Shown here: one piece after another, positions 1 to 15,000 of the stretch
Layout: each line of letters begins with the position of its first letter
Numbering within the stretch: position 1 is the stretch's first letter
Source: Antennarius striatus
Taxonomy: Eukaryota; Chordata; Actinopteri; Lophiiformes; Antennariidae
DNA: 64,000 nucleotides
Assembly (NCBI RefSeq): GCF_040054535.1
Contig: NC_090795.1
Span: 2,951,501-3,015,500 of the forward strand
Direction: 5' to 3'
Translations under genes and position numbers: made by a program
The notes under the pieces: generated by a model
Database searches by the model: none
What the model saw: only the letters and a program-made list of their open reading frames with translations
Told to the model about the DNA's origin: nothing

Positions 1-482
1 GACTCCGCCCCACCAGCTCAGGCTCCTCCCCCCCGCCACACCCCAGCACAGCAGAGCAACGTGACACAAACACCGAACCGTGTTTGTGTTTTATCGCTCA
101 TTAAAACTATTTAAGTCTATTATAATCCAAAATAATTCTTTAAATCTACTTTTAAATGAATGTAAACGCTGTTTTTTTGCCGCTTTGCAAGGCTGCATAT
201 GTGAAGTCAATATTTATCCTTCCTATGTTTTTTTTCCCATTGAAGTTTTCTGCAGTCAACTGTCACATTCAAATAAAAGCAGAATCAAATCAAAATGTAT
301 ATTAAAAAATTGCTAAAAGTCAACAGCAGTTGACTGGAAGGTTGGAGGTGTTTCCGTCCTCTTACTTTTGGCAACAAGCGTACTTCCTCGTGACGTCTGA
401 GAGAATATTTCTGGTTTCTGTTTCAGCTTGATTCATTTTTAAAAATTGAGCTCACTTATAAATTAGTCTGTCTCTATTTCTC

Positions 483-485
<3 letters not shown>

Positions 486-515
<30 letters not shown>
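486..515. repeat. (GT)n microsatellite
   Basis: Fifteen uninterrupted GT units, seen directly. Confidence 0.97.
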
Positions 516-516
<1 letters not shown>

Positions 517-1212
517 TATTTTTGAATCCAGCATCCTTTTCATAAACGCTCAGGCAGACCACGCTGGCCTGACAGCGTGACGCACGCCGATAAAAAGGCC
601 CTCGCTCGCGGTCACACACGTCACCATGGCAATTAGTATGTCAGAGCGCCGGTGACTGACAGCTGCCACAGCTGGGATGTAAACAACCCGGGTCGTCCGA
701 TCGGCAGGTGAGCCCTTCAGGATCAATCGGAGCTCGGGTCGCTTTTAGGGAGCGCAGGAATGCGTTTGTGGGGTCGGGATCAGCTGATGGAGACGTTTTC
801 CTCCTCATGTGGAGACGATGGATTCGTTCATTTCGATTTCTGGCTGCAGAGTTGATGCCTTCAGCTCGTGGTGAAGGAAGAAGACGGCTGCCTGCTCCAC
901 ACAACGTCAACGCCGGTGATTAATAACAGATGTCATGCATGTGGAAGTGGGTCACTGGCTGTGTGTGCTCCGTTGGATAAACCAGTGTGTTGTTCCACAA
1001 TTAGAAAAGACGGAGCTGCGTTTACCTCGGCTGAGGAGGCTTGATCAACTACAACCTCAATATGATGGATTTTAATGGAACTTGTTCATCTTTTGAAGTG
1101 TTGAAGTTTTGTGTGAAAGAATCCAGCGAAAGGGAAATTTTCAGGAATTTTACATTCTAGTTTAAATTATTTTTCTAATTTTTGAAAGTAATTTTGGCAC
1201 ACTTAATCAAAA

Positions 1213-1436
1213 AATCATCATTATCATACTCTTCATTATTACTAATATTATCACTATTATTATTATTATCATCACTATCATTATCATGACCATCATCATC
1301 AGCAGCAGCAAAATTATTCTCTTATTATCATCATCATTCTTATTTTTATCATCATCATTATCATTATCATCAGAAGCAGCATTCTTCTTATCTTCTTCAT
1401 CATCATTATCATCTACATCATTATTTATTATCATAC
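1213..1436. repeat. (ATT/ATC)n degenerate trinucleotide tract
   Basis: About 220 bp of imperfect ATT, ATC and AGC triplets on the + strand. It opens long artefactual frames on both strands (poly-Ser/Leu on +, poly-Asp/Asn and poly-Ile/Met on -) that are not genes. Confidence 0.9.
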
Positions 1437-1808
1437 ATTTAATAATCTTAAACCAGCAGAATATTCTTGAGAGAAACAAAAATATGATAATTTAATGACT
1501 TCTCTTTCACACAACTGTCATAAAGTTTGTTTCCTCTTCTTCTTTTTAAAGTGCATTTTTTCATTTATTACTTTGACCCGTTGAATTTAAACTAAAGTGT
1601 GTAAACGCACCTGAAGCTCCTGTGTGAGCCCTGCGGATGGGGTCGCGGCCCGTCTCTGGACCGCCGCTGCTAGGATCACATGTGACTGATGGCGGGTAGC
1701 TGGGAGGCAGGCGGCGCCTCTCCACTGCTTAACATCTGAGCCCCGCATCAATCACAGCAGCATCAGGACCGGGATGCACTGCCAGGGTTCTATTTCTGGC
1801 TCTCCCTG

Positions 1809-1922
<114 letters not shown>

Positions 1923-2949
1923 GTCTGAGACTGTTTCCTTGCCATCTCTGAGAGGCGGGCATATTAACAGTGGCAGGTAGTAGCTGCAGCATCCTCCACC
2001 TGTCCGGAGGAGACAGCTGTGGGGGGGTTCAGAGATGGAGTGGGCCGCCTGACTCACATTGCTCCACTGCAGACATTTAAAGTGGCGTCAGGCAGGATTT
2101 ATGAAGGGGTGCCCAACTTAGAAGCCCGACTGGAAACAAGAAGCAAACAAAAGGAGAATTTCAGCATCCGCAGGATGAATAATAATGTTTTTGAATCCGT
2201 AGAGAGAAAAAAAAAAAAAGAAACTGCAGAGTTGGGTGAAAAGTTTCTCCACCAATGAGAGCTGGAGGAAGTCATGTGATCTGTCATCATCCACCCTACT
2301 TGGCCTCTGGTTGGCTAGGTGAGGACGATGCTTCTCAGGTAGCTTTCAGCTCCACTCTCTATGAGGCGTTCAGGGCACCGAGAGAGAATCAGAAATAACA
2401 GCCTCTCCAGACGCAGCATCGCCGTGACTGATGCTGCATTTAGGCGCCGTTGCTGATCTTATCTCCGGGTCTCGCAGTTGGTTCCACCAACACTTCATAG
2501 AATGTCAAGTGTCAGCTGGAGAACCGGAGCTTTTTCCAGACTCTGTTAATTCTTCATTCGTGAGCCACTTTTCGTTTCTTTTTTAGAAAAATCGTCTCAA
2601 GTTTTATAAAACGATTTAGTTTCAGCGCATGTTCACACAAGAGAGAAGCTCATTCCCTCAAGAAATAGAATTCATAGTTCTCTTTTACCCATGCAAATAT
2701 GTCTGTTCTTAATTTAGCTATTAATTATATCTCGGAAACAGCACCTCTGTCAAAGATGCCCCTGATGACCTTCGTTCTCCCCCCTCCCTCTGTCTGCTTC
2801 CTATCAGACTTTCAATCAAAACGGAAGAAGCTTGAATAATTTAATAACGAGTAGCAAGAAAGCAGTTAGACAGAGAAAACATCTCACAACTTAAATAATT
2901 AGATTTGATGTCATGTCATTGTTTTAAATTTGTATTTTCTTTCTTACAG

Positions 2950-3052
2950 TGTTTGCCGATCCAGGGCCACGGATTCGTCTTGGACAAGTACAAGTGTCAC
3001 TGCAGGAAGGGCTTCTATCATCCCAACAGACTGGCTGTCAACGGCTTCACCA
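2950..3052 (+). CDS. gpr158: gpr158 exon: EGF-like segment of ectodomain
   Basis: The exon follows a pyrimidine-rich tract ending in ACAG and stops at GTGAGT. It reads CLPIQGHGFVLDKYKCHCRK and then GFYHPNRLAVNGFT, in which the spaced cysteines match the EGF-like stalk of GPR158. It is 103 bp and ends after one base of a codon, which the next exon completes as Arg. Confidence 0.92.
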
Positions 3053-6000
3053 GTGAGTCGTCACGGCCGTCACCTGATTCAGCCACAGCAGATCAATGTT
3101 CTTCATTGTTTGCGTCTTCGTGAAGATGATTGGTCTCCACGTGACGTAAAGATGATCTAAATGGTCTCTTTTTGGTATTCTACAAGTTAATTTCTCTTAC
3201 CTGAGTTAATTTATCAGCTAACTGGATCAAACACTCCACTTTATCGCAAAATTTTAAGAATTTACCTTTGAATATTTTAATTTGACGTCATGAAAATGTC
3301 ACAGATTCTGTTATGTTATAAATTACACGCTCGTGGTCTGTAACCACGGTGATGAATGGGATGCGTGCCGCTGCCCTGACTGGAAATTGAAGTCGTCCCA
3401 GTACCTCAGGAGGCCAATCGGGTTCAAGATGGGAAATATCTTTTTAATGGTGCTTTTCCCAGTTTATTCTATTTGCTGCGAGTTAATTAAAAAAAAAAGA
3501 AAAAAAAGAAGACTTGTGCAGACACAGAACCCCTGTGGTTTTCACCTGGCCTCTCTGCCGTACTTTCATTTCGATTCACTCTCCCTCTCCGCCTCATCCC
3601 ACTCGAACCTCATCCATCCGTCCGTTTTCCTTCCTCATTTATCTTCCCTCAATCTTTTTCCACTTCGTCTTCCCACACCCGTGTTTTTATTTCTCACAAT
3701 TGCTGCGAATGCACACAAGCTCATGCGTGCAAAAGTGTGAAAGCCTGGTGTGTGTGTGTGTGTCTTTGACAACGCCATAATAAAGAAGAGAGGCGAGCCT
3801 GTTAGCGAGGCGTAGTGCTGCAGTATGGCCCACCGTGGGGCCAATAACAAGCCTGTTAATCCACAAGGGGACATCCTTGACACTCCTTTGCAGAGAGAGC
3901 CGAGCAGCTCACTTTCCTTTGTTTCCCGGCGATCTTCCTCCGTGGATCTCACGTAGAGATGTGGTTACTATATAGCTGTTACTGTCAGTCAGCCGCAGGA
4001 GAGGCAAACCAATGAGAATCCGCTTAAGGATATGACTCATCGCTACGGAGATAAGTAGTCCTTTTTGAAGGGATCAATGATGTGCAGAGTCATAGCTTTG
4101 AAAAATAGGCCACTTTCTTTTTAAAGGCAAAATCCCTGCAAATCTCTGAGACAATGGCCGCTTCCAGTAAAGCCTCCGTAAAAGCTCCGTATGAGTCCGC
4201 CGTTCGTTATCAGTCCGACCATATGGGCGTCTCTCGGGGGATTTCTAAACAAATCAATGATTTCTCGTTGTCCCCTCCCCCCCTGGGTTTGTCTACCTTA
4301 CTTTACCCCTGGAGGTGTTTTATCAGGGGTTTTTTTTTTTTAGCATTCGGCGTGACCGAACACTTCCTTCCTTTGCCGCGACGATTTATACCTCAACATC
4401 AAGGCTAGGTCTTGAATTGTTTTCCCGCCCACACATATCGCATTTGAATGAAACACGGCGTCCTAAGACTGTCCAACATGCCCGTCCTTGTCAGAACAAA
4501 GTTCTACCATGACCTTCGTGTTCTCTTAATCTGACTTATCAGCCTTTCGTGCAATGCCAGCGACCGAACACGACGCAGCGGTGTTGACTTTTCATGTTCG
4601 CCCATATAGATCGGTCTTCCCCCGTGTTGAACCAGTGTCGATGAATCTTTGTAAGATCACAGAGGGATAAGCACATATAGACTCAGCCGCACTTCGTCAC
4701 CTTCATCAGGTTCCAACGGAGTCGGAGGGAAACTCAAATATTGCTTTACATAAAAAAACAGTTTTCTTAATGGAAACTCGTGAAGGTGAGGATGGAGCCT
4801 CGGTCGCCCTTTTTTATCGTCTCCTAACATGTAGGCAGTGAGATTCATGTCGACAGCCGGGGCTCCCGGGAGCCATCAAGACGTTTTGCCATCATGTCGT
4901 CCATCTTTATTATACGGTCCAGTCTCTGAGGCGGAAGCTTCGACTGTACATCCACTAATTCACCTCATTTTCACCAACATTCCAACCTTCAGCTAACGAT
5001 TCGTACAGTCGATTGATTATCCTCCTGTTAAGTAACGGTTTTCTACCTTTTTTTCCTGGTAAACATTGTGTTATCTTGACTTTTCTTTTGTGTGCATTGT
5101 CCATTTTTAACTCAGTCAACGATTTCAACCACTTATCCATCACACGTCTCCAACCATTTACCTGTTGGCTTCTAAGTTGACCTGTTAGGCAGCTACTTCT
5201 ACCCCTTTGGAATCACCTTGACGTCTTGTTTCCTTCAAAGGAATGGGAAGGCAGGGAAAAGCTTCCGACGGCGTTCCCGACGCAGACGAGGGCTCGTCCA
5301 GCGACTGCTTGCCGTGCCGGCCGGGCTGCGCCTACTGTAAGGACGACACGCCCTGCGTGGCGCTGGAGGACGGCGCCCTCCGCCTGGCCGTCCTCTCCTT
5401 CCAGTGCCTCTGCTTACTGATCGTCTTCGTCAGCATGGTCCTCATCTACCACTTCCGTAGGAATAAGGTACAGCGTTCCCCATCGCTGGAAACATTCCCC
5501 TAAAGAATCCATCGTGACAGAGCTCTTATGTTTGATTAATAACTATTGATTAATACCCTATGATATTTTCACAGTGATTGATTTCAGCTTTCAGGGGGAT
5601 TTGTCGTCGGATTGAACTTTTACATCCCAGCTTTTGCGCAAGAGAAAACAACACAGGTTCAATTGACTATTACAAACGTCACATCGGTTTCCTGTTTGAT
5701 GCTTTCTGGGCCGTACGGTCCTCAAAGCCATTCGGATCAATAACACCGTAGATCCGTACGTGGGTGGTCACGTTGACGCCAAACGGCTCATCAGACTCTG
5801 AAGATCAAGCCAACCTCAGGATCTCGGACAGCCACCGCTGCTAATCCGGTCTAAACATCAGGCCTCCAACCAGTCAGGAAGTGATAACACAGACGCACAA
5901 ACTGTGTTGGCATCTAATTCCCCTCATATATTTGTTGACTATGGCAGTGAGACATGTTGATTCGGTTTGTAGGCGCGCCTCCGGCTGACAACATCATCTC

Positions 6001-9000
6001 GGTTGACTTTAATCCTCTTAGTAAATAATGTTTTCTCTACATTACCTTGAAAGGTTTTCATTGCATCATCAAAAACCTGCTTCACAAACACCAACCTGCG
6101 GAAAGTGAAGACTCAGATTTAGCTCATGCACTATTCATAGCCCTTCAGGAAGTATCAAATCTCCCCACGTTCAGTAGTGAGCTATGGTGGTACAGTGCAG
6201 AGGAGGTTCTGTTATTGCTACTGACGGTTTGCTAAAGTGTCTACTGAAAACACTGAAAACGCGGGATTCTACCCTGTCGATACAGAAAAATATCGAAAAG
6301 GCTTTTACGGACTCCTCAATCTATCTGTAGCGTAGCCGCGGATAGTCTTTCCTGTTGTTTTCTACACACGGTACAAACGTCTCCTGCTCCTTGAAAGCGC
6401 CCTGGAGCCAAACGTCAGTCGGAGGATGATGTGTTGTTAAATATCTTACACAAGACATCCACAAAAGGGGGGCTGAAAGGGCGAACCCTTCCATGGAAAA
6501 GTCCTGGAGGCGGGAGCTGTCACATGACTTTGTTCTCTTTCACCCAACAAAGAAGAAGAAGAAGAAGCTCCTTTTAATTCCTCCTGGTACATTCTGATAT
6601 AGTACAGTCTTTAAAGACCTATAGGGCATCTCTATTCTTTACTGCCCCATTTTCTGATACCTGCCCCTTCCCTTTAGAAAGTTGGGTTGAAATGGGTTCC
6701 GTCATTTTTGCACAACTATCTCATAATATTAAGAAAAACAAATGTCCAGCCCTTTGTCTGTAATCGCATCTTTCTAGTCCATATCTCACCTGTCTGCACT
6801 GTCTCATAGAAATCCATCCAGTGGTTTCTACCTAACTTAATTACATAATGTCTAGCTAGTATCTGTCAATGGGTTATTAACTAGCTGGTTGAATGTGCAG
6901 CATTTTAGCATCTATTAGCTGAGTAGCCAAAAATTTCCCCTTTGGAGAAGAACTAGAGTGAATATTGGTCCCAAATTTGCCAAGTCGCTGACAACATTAC
7001 CCCAAATTAATTCCAATTTAGCTCCACGTCTGCTAAATGTGCTAATGAGTCACCCATAACAACTTAATAAGGAAATAGAATGCCGTACCCACAGCTTGTT
7101 GCGCCGCTCCTCAGTGGCCAAAAAACATTTAATTAGCGCATGAATGAGAAGTTTAATAATTGGCGTGTTTTTCTCTTTCAGACCATCAGAGCGTCGGGTC
7201 TCGTCCTGCTGGAGGCCATCCTGTGTGGAGCGCTGCTTCTCTACTTTCCCGTAAGCCTGACACACTCGCTATAGCTCCGTGTTGTGTGTGTGTGTGTCTG
7301 TTCCTTTCATGTGCTCATTTCTTGACGGTAATCCACATGCTCTCCTCCTTTGAGCTGAAAACAACAATCTTTCCCGTGACTGAAGGTTGGCATTCGGTTG
7401 ACCTTCACTCGGCGCCGTCGCTCATTCGTCTGAAGCAGAATCAGAGCTCAGAGAAAAAGTTTGGTATCTGAGGCGGCGGTACGGAGCCAGGGGGGGGTCG
7501 TTCACCTTGTCAGATAACACAATCCAGTTCATAAATCAGCTCTACTATGGTGGGGGTTGTTTTACTTTTTTTTTTCTTCTGACAGCTGGGTGGAGCTGTG
7601 ATAAGCAGGGTTTTCACAGCCGAGGTGGGCTTGTGATGTAATGGGATAAACAGAAACAAACATCCCAGGGCGTGTTGGTGACCCCCCCAGCCCCCCACCC
7701 CACTAGTGACAAACGGCGGACAGAGCTGGTGAATCCTGCAGCCTGTCAACGCCACCATCTGCTGACCAGACGCTCCTGCTGCTTCACGCGGAGGAAAGTC
7801 ACTAAATTTAATCTGACCTTCACCTCAGACGCTTCTGAACAAACCCAGCATCAGGTGCAGCACGCGTCTCGTGTTCAGGCGTGATTAATACACGGTTTCT
7901 TCTGTTTGGTGTGTATTTTTAATATTTCACATTCATTATTATTAGGAAGCAGCTCTTAGATGATCTGATAATGGCTTTCAATATTTCAAATAATCAGCGG
8001 AAGCCTCAGTATTTTAAAAAGATTCGATCCTGATTCTGACGCTGCTATTTATTCACCAGACAACCAGAGCGCTTTAAAGGAAGGCGTAACGTGTTTTCAA
8101 GGTTTAATTGCATTTAATTAAAGTCATTTATAGTTAGAGTGAGGCGCTTTAAAAAGGAAGAGCAGGTGCAGGCTGACTCTTTAACGTAATGACGGTGTCC
8201 TGCAGGCAGGAGGGTGGATGGGGGAAGCTTAACAGTAAATGTATTTGATTTATAATATATATATTACAGTCGTTCACACACCCATAGACCTTCTGATGCG
8301 ATAAAAAAATGATCAGATAACCGTCGGTTCCAGCAACGTTTATCCAACTGAGACTTTTTCTTCATTTCATGTACCAAATTTTAATGTATGCGCAGTCAAA
8401 TAGACTTTAAACTCATAAAATACGACTTGGAATCCGTGTAATGTTGCACGTTTAAAAGCAGCGGCGTTGATATCCCACATCTGGAGCACCTCATTATCCT
8501 CACAGATGACCAGACTGTGTCCACCGCCCACATAAAATTGATTTACATGAATCCACCGTTATGTCATCCTGTTGGGGCGCTGGGGGCGCTGGCTAATTGC
8601 GATTCACTCGCAATCATGTGGAGCTATATGCTTAGCGAAGCAATGCAGACTAAATGTAATTAAAGCCAACTGATTTAAAGCCGGCTAATCAATGCAATTT
8701 GCTGCGACAAGGTCCTGGAAAAGTAATAATGTTTGAAATTTTGCACAGCGAAAGCAAATAAGGGAGGCAGGTTATTGGTTAGTGAGTGATTGAATAGTAG
8801 ATGATAATCCTGTATCCAGCTGGCGTAGTGATGGCACGGCTAAAAATAGACCGCTTGGTTCTACAAAGGGAACTTAACTTTGTAGTTTCCTCTTTGAATC
8901 CTGCGTCCTTTTTTCGCTGCTTTAGTCGCGTTCAAATCCGGTCGGACGATTCTAAAAAACCGCCCGGCGACAAACAATTCGATGAAAACGTCTCCATCTG

Positions 9001-12000
9001 TGTGAAGACGGCATCTTTTCTGCTGGATTGATCTCCAACCCGGATGCCTTCCTGTGTCCCACCCCACCCCCTGTGAATCCCACACGAGCCGTGGCTACCA
9101 GGGCGAGACGCATCACTCCCAATCTAAATATAGACTCAGAAATATCCTTCCGCCGCCGCCGCCGCCGCTTCTATTTTAAATAATTCTGCTGTTATTGAGC
9201 TGCCAGAGATGCATGCCATCCTGATCCCGTGGCATTCGGCGTTATGGTGGAATGCAATTGCCACCATTTCTCTCTCTCTCGAGTGTGTCACATGCAATAA
9301 CTTCTACCCCCCTACCCCACCCCACCCACTCCACCACCTCCCCATTGCAGAACTGGGACTGCAGAAAGAGAGAAGCAAATTTACGGGTAGTGCTATTTCT
9401 GTCTGACTGTGGAGGTGTGGGGGTGGGGGTCTTGGGGAATGGGGGTGGGGTGGGGGGTAGAGAGCGGACACACATTTGTGATTCACAATGTGATCCCTGG
9501 GTAAGCTTGCCAGCCCCAACGTTCGTCTCTTTGCGGCTTCCTGTTGACCCTGCTGGCGAGGCTGAGATTGGAGGAAAAGTGACAGTCTGGATTATTATTG
9601 CTGCTCGTTTTCCACGGACGCCTCCGCTTCACGCCGTCAGACAGGAGTTGTGTATCAGAGGCCTCGCGTTGTGGTGCCACGCGGCTGAAAAGACTCTGAT
9701 AGCAGCGAAAATGTCAAATGTCGTACAGTAACTCCAAACTCCAAACTCCTGCATGTGGTCCCATGTTGGAAATTCACAGCTTCAACTGTGGTGTCAATGG
9801 ATCCCTTCCTGTTTGCAACTGCCTTCATAATCACATCCACAAAACCAGGTTTCTCCATGATATAAACCAGGATGCCTTGTAGTATTTTCCACACTATAAG
9901 ATTTAGAATTTATTTCAAATATAAGGTGCATCGGATTATAAAGGGTACTGTAGGTTCATGAGAAAATTATAGCCTTTTATGTGCGTCTTACAGTGCGGAA
10001 AGTTCTGTATTTCTTCATCTTCGACGTTTAAGAAATGTAGAAAAGCGACATTAATGAATCCATGTAAACACGCTGCCTGAGACGTAAGAGACTCCTTTTC
10101 CTCGTCGCTGCCTTAGAGACAGCACGAGTTCCCTTCCTGTTCTCCCCGCTGAGACGTGTCACACCTCCTGCTCTGCTGCTGATGCATTCATAAATGTTAA
10201 CTCGTACAGTATGTAAAACTGTTCATCTGCAAGTTTCTATTTATAATACTGGCGCCGCCATATGTGCCGAGCGTTTGTTGCCGCGGTGCTTTTGCAGTGC
10301 ACAACTTTGACATATTTGAATCTAAAAGAGGAAGAGTTTGAGCAATCAGATCAAATAAAATATCAAGTAGGGATGATGAAACGATATTAATCCTGAGTAG
10401 GCCAGAGGAAAATCGATGGGAGGTGTCTACATGTCAAGGTCAGAGGCTTCAAACGCCCAACGAGCAATTTAGGCATCAACTGTACCCTAGCATTTAGGTC
10501 ACGGCTTGTTTTAAATTGGAATAAACGGCAAACACCATGGTTTTATTGGTAAATTTGGATGCGGACAGAGAGTCAGGGTTCTGCCCAAGACTAAATGATT
10601 TCTACTTCCCTCATTCGAAGTCTTGACACCAGCCCAATCCCAGCAGTGTCTTGGCGCTGGAGTGTCAACTCAGCCTAACTCAAGGCTTTGCTATGCAAGG
10701 CGGGCCAGCAGGACTTCACAGCGTATCAGGGGGGGGCTAATGAGAAAGAGCAAGACAGGGATGTAATGTGTCCTGACCAGACTCCATCTACCAGCCATTT
10801 CCCCTTCTCGTTCTGCTCCGTCTTTAATCCAAACACTTCCAGTCTTACTTCGGTGAATCTGGAAGGTGGAGTCAACCAAAGCGAGCTCTCGCTCATGTCG
10901 GTGACGGAGTATTCCTTTCACCTGCATGTATGAGAGATATGAAGATAGCATCGCCACATGTACGTAAGACTATTCTGATCCATCCCTTTGTGTCTAAACT
11001 GGGCGGGAATATCTTTCAGGATCTAACTGGTTGGGGAATTGTGGGAGGCGAGCCGCAACCAGCACAGGTCTTGACTGTGCCAAGGCTGAGCTGGATGTAA
11101 TTTACACTCAACCCACCTCAGGGAACCGCGGGAGGAGAGGAAACCATTACCTCCCTCCAGAAAGCGGCCCTTCCCATGTGGCAGCGAGTGTCAGCTTTCA
11201 TACAAAAATGGATCCATTGATATTATAACACTCCAACTCCCCTTTGCTCCCACCGGTTCCTCCTCCCACCATCCTGGAGGTGTTTTGGAGATTGCATGAA
11301 AAGAGGAGACGAGGATGATGATGACCGGAAAAAAAGCGGGGCATCAGCGGACCGGATGGCCGTCACTATTTCACGTCAAAACACTACAGCGGCGCGAGAT
11401 CCGTGTTGTGACAGGACGACTCCATCCCATTCTCTACTCCTACGGAGACAGACACACTAAATGGCTGAAAGCTATTTTTCACTCCTTTCGCTCGGAGGAG
11501 TTTCCAAAGAAACTGCGATAACAAAAGGCTGAAATTCAACCATCTGTTCCTCCGACTGCGACTGGCTACCGTTGTCAGTTTGAGTCTTTTTTTTTTTTTT
11601 TTAAATCTCTCAAACTGATGTGTTTATACTGCATCATTGACGGATGACTAATATATGATATTTTATTTTGGCACTTTAATTCCAGTAAGTGCTCCATTAG
11701 AATGAGGTTGCTCTTCAAGCTGTCACAGCTGCCAACCCTTATAATAATTCAGCATTCAAACCATAATTCTAACGGAGGTCTAACAGAGACATTGAAACCA
11801 TACGGGTGACGCCATCGGCTTCTAAACTTCATCAACTTCTCACCATCTTCTTTTAGAGATATTAGCTAAAATACTACATTTTTCATGGTGGTCTTCAGTC
11901 TCCAATGAATTTTCCACTTTTCCATCAGTTTTTAATTCAAGGGAAAATTCTTCATGACCCAAAACAGGAAGAGTTTAAAATCCAATCAATCAAATTACTA

Positions 12001-15000
12001 CCGATGATCAGAAACACATCAAACATTGCCCACGACGTTCGCTAGTCCACTGTTGGCGAAGCAACTATTTAAGAACACATTTTAGTTATTAAACCTCTGC
12101 AGTAATGAATGCAATAAACACATTTCACGCCATCGATGTACAGGTCCTCCATCCTATTTAATCGATACCCTGCGGGGACCCTGACCTTCACGGTAAAGGG
12201 GATCAATCCCTGAAGCTTTCAGTCCCGGCATCGACCCCCCTTGCACACACATTTGCATTTTTATTATCTACACATTACAAGTTAATTACACAGTGCTGCT
12301 TTGTGGTGTTCTTTTGCTAATTGCATTAGTCTAATAAAAGAATCCACCCACTTTCTTTTTAAAGTGTTATTTGTTGAATATCTCCTGTTTGCCTGACAGC
12401 GAGAGCTAATTATCTAAAGCGGTCTAGCACAAAATTAGTTGATGCATCCAGTTGGGTGTCACGTTGCGGTTGTGGGTGTGTTACCGTTCTCACATGGAGT
12501 CTTCGGGAACTGTTGAGTATCAGGGTTTGTGTTTTTATGACATTAGCAGTTTTTGCGGGGCAAACCTGACTCATGTCTACCCGGGTTTAAAGGTGAAACA
12601 GGTTCAAGTTATCCTGAGTTTCCACAATCAGAGTTCAAACTAAAGTTTATGTTTAGCTCGTCTGACCCAACTAGCATAAATCCATGATTTCTATGCCATG
12701 GGGAAATTATCAACAATTACAACATGATGCTGTTAAGATGTATTCAGCAAATTTAAAGCTAATGCTAGCTAAAGTATCCAAGCAAAACCACACATTTCCG
12801 CTAAACTGACATGAAATCTCTTTAATTTGAGACCTCACATTTAAATTAACACCATTTTCCTACCTATATTCTTAAATGGCATGTTTTATTGAACTCAAAT
12901 AGCATGCATGAGGATTTTAAAAAAAGCATCGATCCTTTGTTCAGCTGGTGCAACACCCTGCAGCTCGGTGATGATAATGAGACGGACGTGAGACACAGAC
13001 GGGTCGAAATAAAAATAGAGAATCAGCTTCGGTGATTTGACAGGAAGTCGGACCGTGCAGGACGGGGAAAGCTGCTGCTAACACCACAGCTGGCCGACTT
13101 GCGTCACCGTCGGATCCAGAGGGCCAAGCTGCAGCGGCGAACCGGCCCACTTCGTGTTTGTGTGCCGCCAGCTGGAAGGTGCTGAAATGAGCGATGATTA
13201 GCAATGAACGATAACTGAAAATTAAGTGGCTGAGTGTTGATCGAATAAATAAGTGGGAGAGCGTGTGAATGTCGCTCTTCAGACTGCCGTCAGTCCTGAT
13301 TCTGACAGCGATCCTTTTCTTACTGATAGATTAGCCGTCTGTTGATGATAACTCCCGATAGCGACGCTAACCACGGCGAGTTTAAGTCTGGAGGTGTTGA
13401 TGTGTCACAATCTTTTGAGGAAATTGAAAATGTAATTCATCGTTGGAACTGTGTCTGCCTGTCAGGACGGGGTGTTCTTCACATTTCATATTCCCATCGC
13501 CAGCCGTCATGTCCTGGCATCGTCCTCGGACCGCCCACCTGATGAGTCACCGGCGGTCTGGATCAGCATCAACGAAACCCCTCGTATGAGTCCGAACATC
13601 TGTTGTCTGGTTGACATCTCAGTGTCAGCGAATGCTTGTTCCTAGTTTCATGAACTTACGCTGGGATGTGCACTTTGTGTTCCTTTTGCATTCAATGGTA
13701 TGGACATCCTCGGCCAATAAGCACTCAGAGAATTGCACCATCACTTCCTGCCAAGCAGTGTTCCTGGCTGGTCTGTTCATATAATTAATAAAATATTTAC
13801 AAATGTTGCCAAAATGGTTTGAAGAGGTGGGCTAGAACCTAAGAAACAACACGTTACAGAAGATGCTAGGATCCAAAGGAGGTGAGCTCCATTACAGAAG
13901 TGTTTAGAAAATAGAGGTGTCCCACAGGGGAAATTCAAGTTTGGCCACAAATTCCATTAAGAAGCAAGTTTAATAGAGATACTGGGTTTGGTGGAAGTTT
14001 TTAATAATGGTCTTGACTTTGTAATAATACAGTCACAGACAATTATCAACCAAATCTAACAAGCTAGGTTTATTTCTGTTTAACCAGAGGAAGATAGTGC
14101 TACGTATTCAAGGTGTAGGCGCAGCGTGAGTCCAAACATATATTCTATAATGTCTTATAAAATATTCCTGGAAGGGTTTACATGCTTTTTTGTACCTTAA
14201 TCAATCGTGAAATCTGAAAACCCAATCCCAACCTGATGGCTGGTAAAGAATAATTTCAAATCAATACAGAATAAGTCTTGGAAGAAAGATGACAAAAAAA
14301 AAAAAAAGTGAAGAAGTGCTTCTGTCAGCCACTTCTACTTTTGCCTTGGTGCACTTCCACACCTTTCATCCGCCTCTATAGTAACTGCTCGTCTTCTCAG
14401 GTGTGCGTCTAGAACACGGCGTTCTGTTGTGTAGCTTCCACATGACAAGGCCTCGGTTTAAGGGTGGAGGCGGGTTGTGTTAAGTCAGGCGTCTGGGGAC
14501 GCCGGTTCACAGATGAACGTAATAATCAGGACAGACATCCAGCTGGGATGTGTTCACCTGCCTGAAACCAGAATAAAACCCTACGTAGAGAAACCCTGTG
14601 AACTGGAGTTGCACAAAAATGACTTGCTAATTAAAAAAAAAAACAAACGTTGGCTTCTGCATGTTAGAAATGCTCGCTCAGCATTTTGTAGAAGCCTTTA
14701 CTCGCGCTGTAACTAAGACAGAGGAGAAGACGCAGGGCCATCGTGTGGATAATTGTCTCCTCAATATCAATGTCCATTAGATAGACATGCAGCATCCTCT
14801 CAATTCCTTTTACACACCGGTCCCAGAGCAACACCTGATCTCTTTCCCTTTCCTCGCTGCTGAGTCGAAGATACCCGGCACTTAGCATTGATTGGAAAGG
14901 GTTACAAAAGAGAAGAGGGGCAGAATGTGATCTAACTCCTTACCATCACCGGCGTTAAGAAGGAAGGATCTGAAGTTGAGGGGCAGTTCCTTCCCTGAAA

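Noticed and set aside
641..923. Overlapping + and - frames near a good donor site
   Set aside because: No similarity to GPR158 or any family. The donor-like CAG|GTGAGC at 707/708 has no matching exon in front that fits the receptor.
1207..1495. Open frames rich in Asp/Asn/Ile (-) and Ser/Leu (+)
   Set aside because: They arise from the ATT/ATC trinucleotide tract.
9242..9731. 159-codon + frame and overlapping Pro-rich - frames
   Set aside because: They lie in a G-rich/C-rich intronic stretch without splice or family support.
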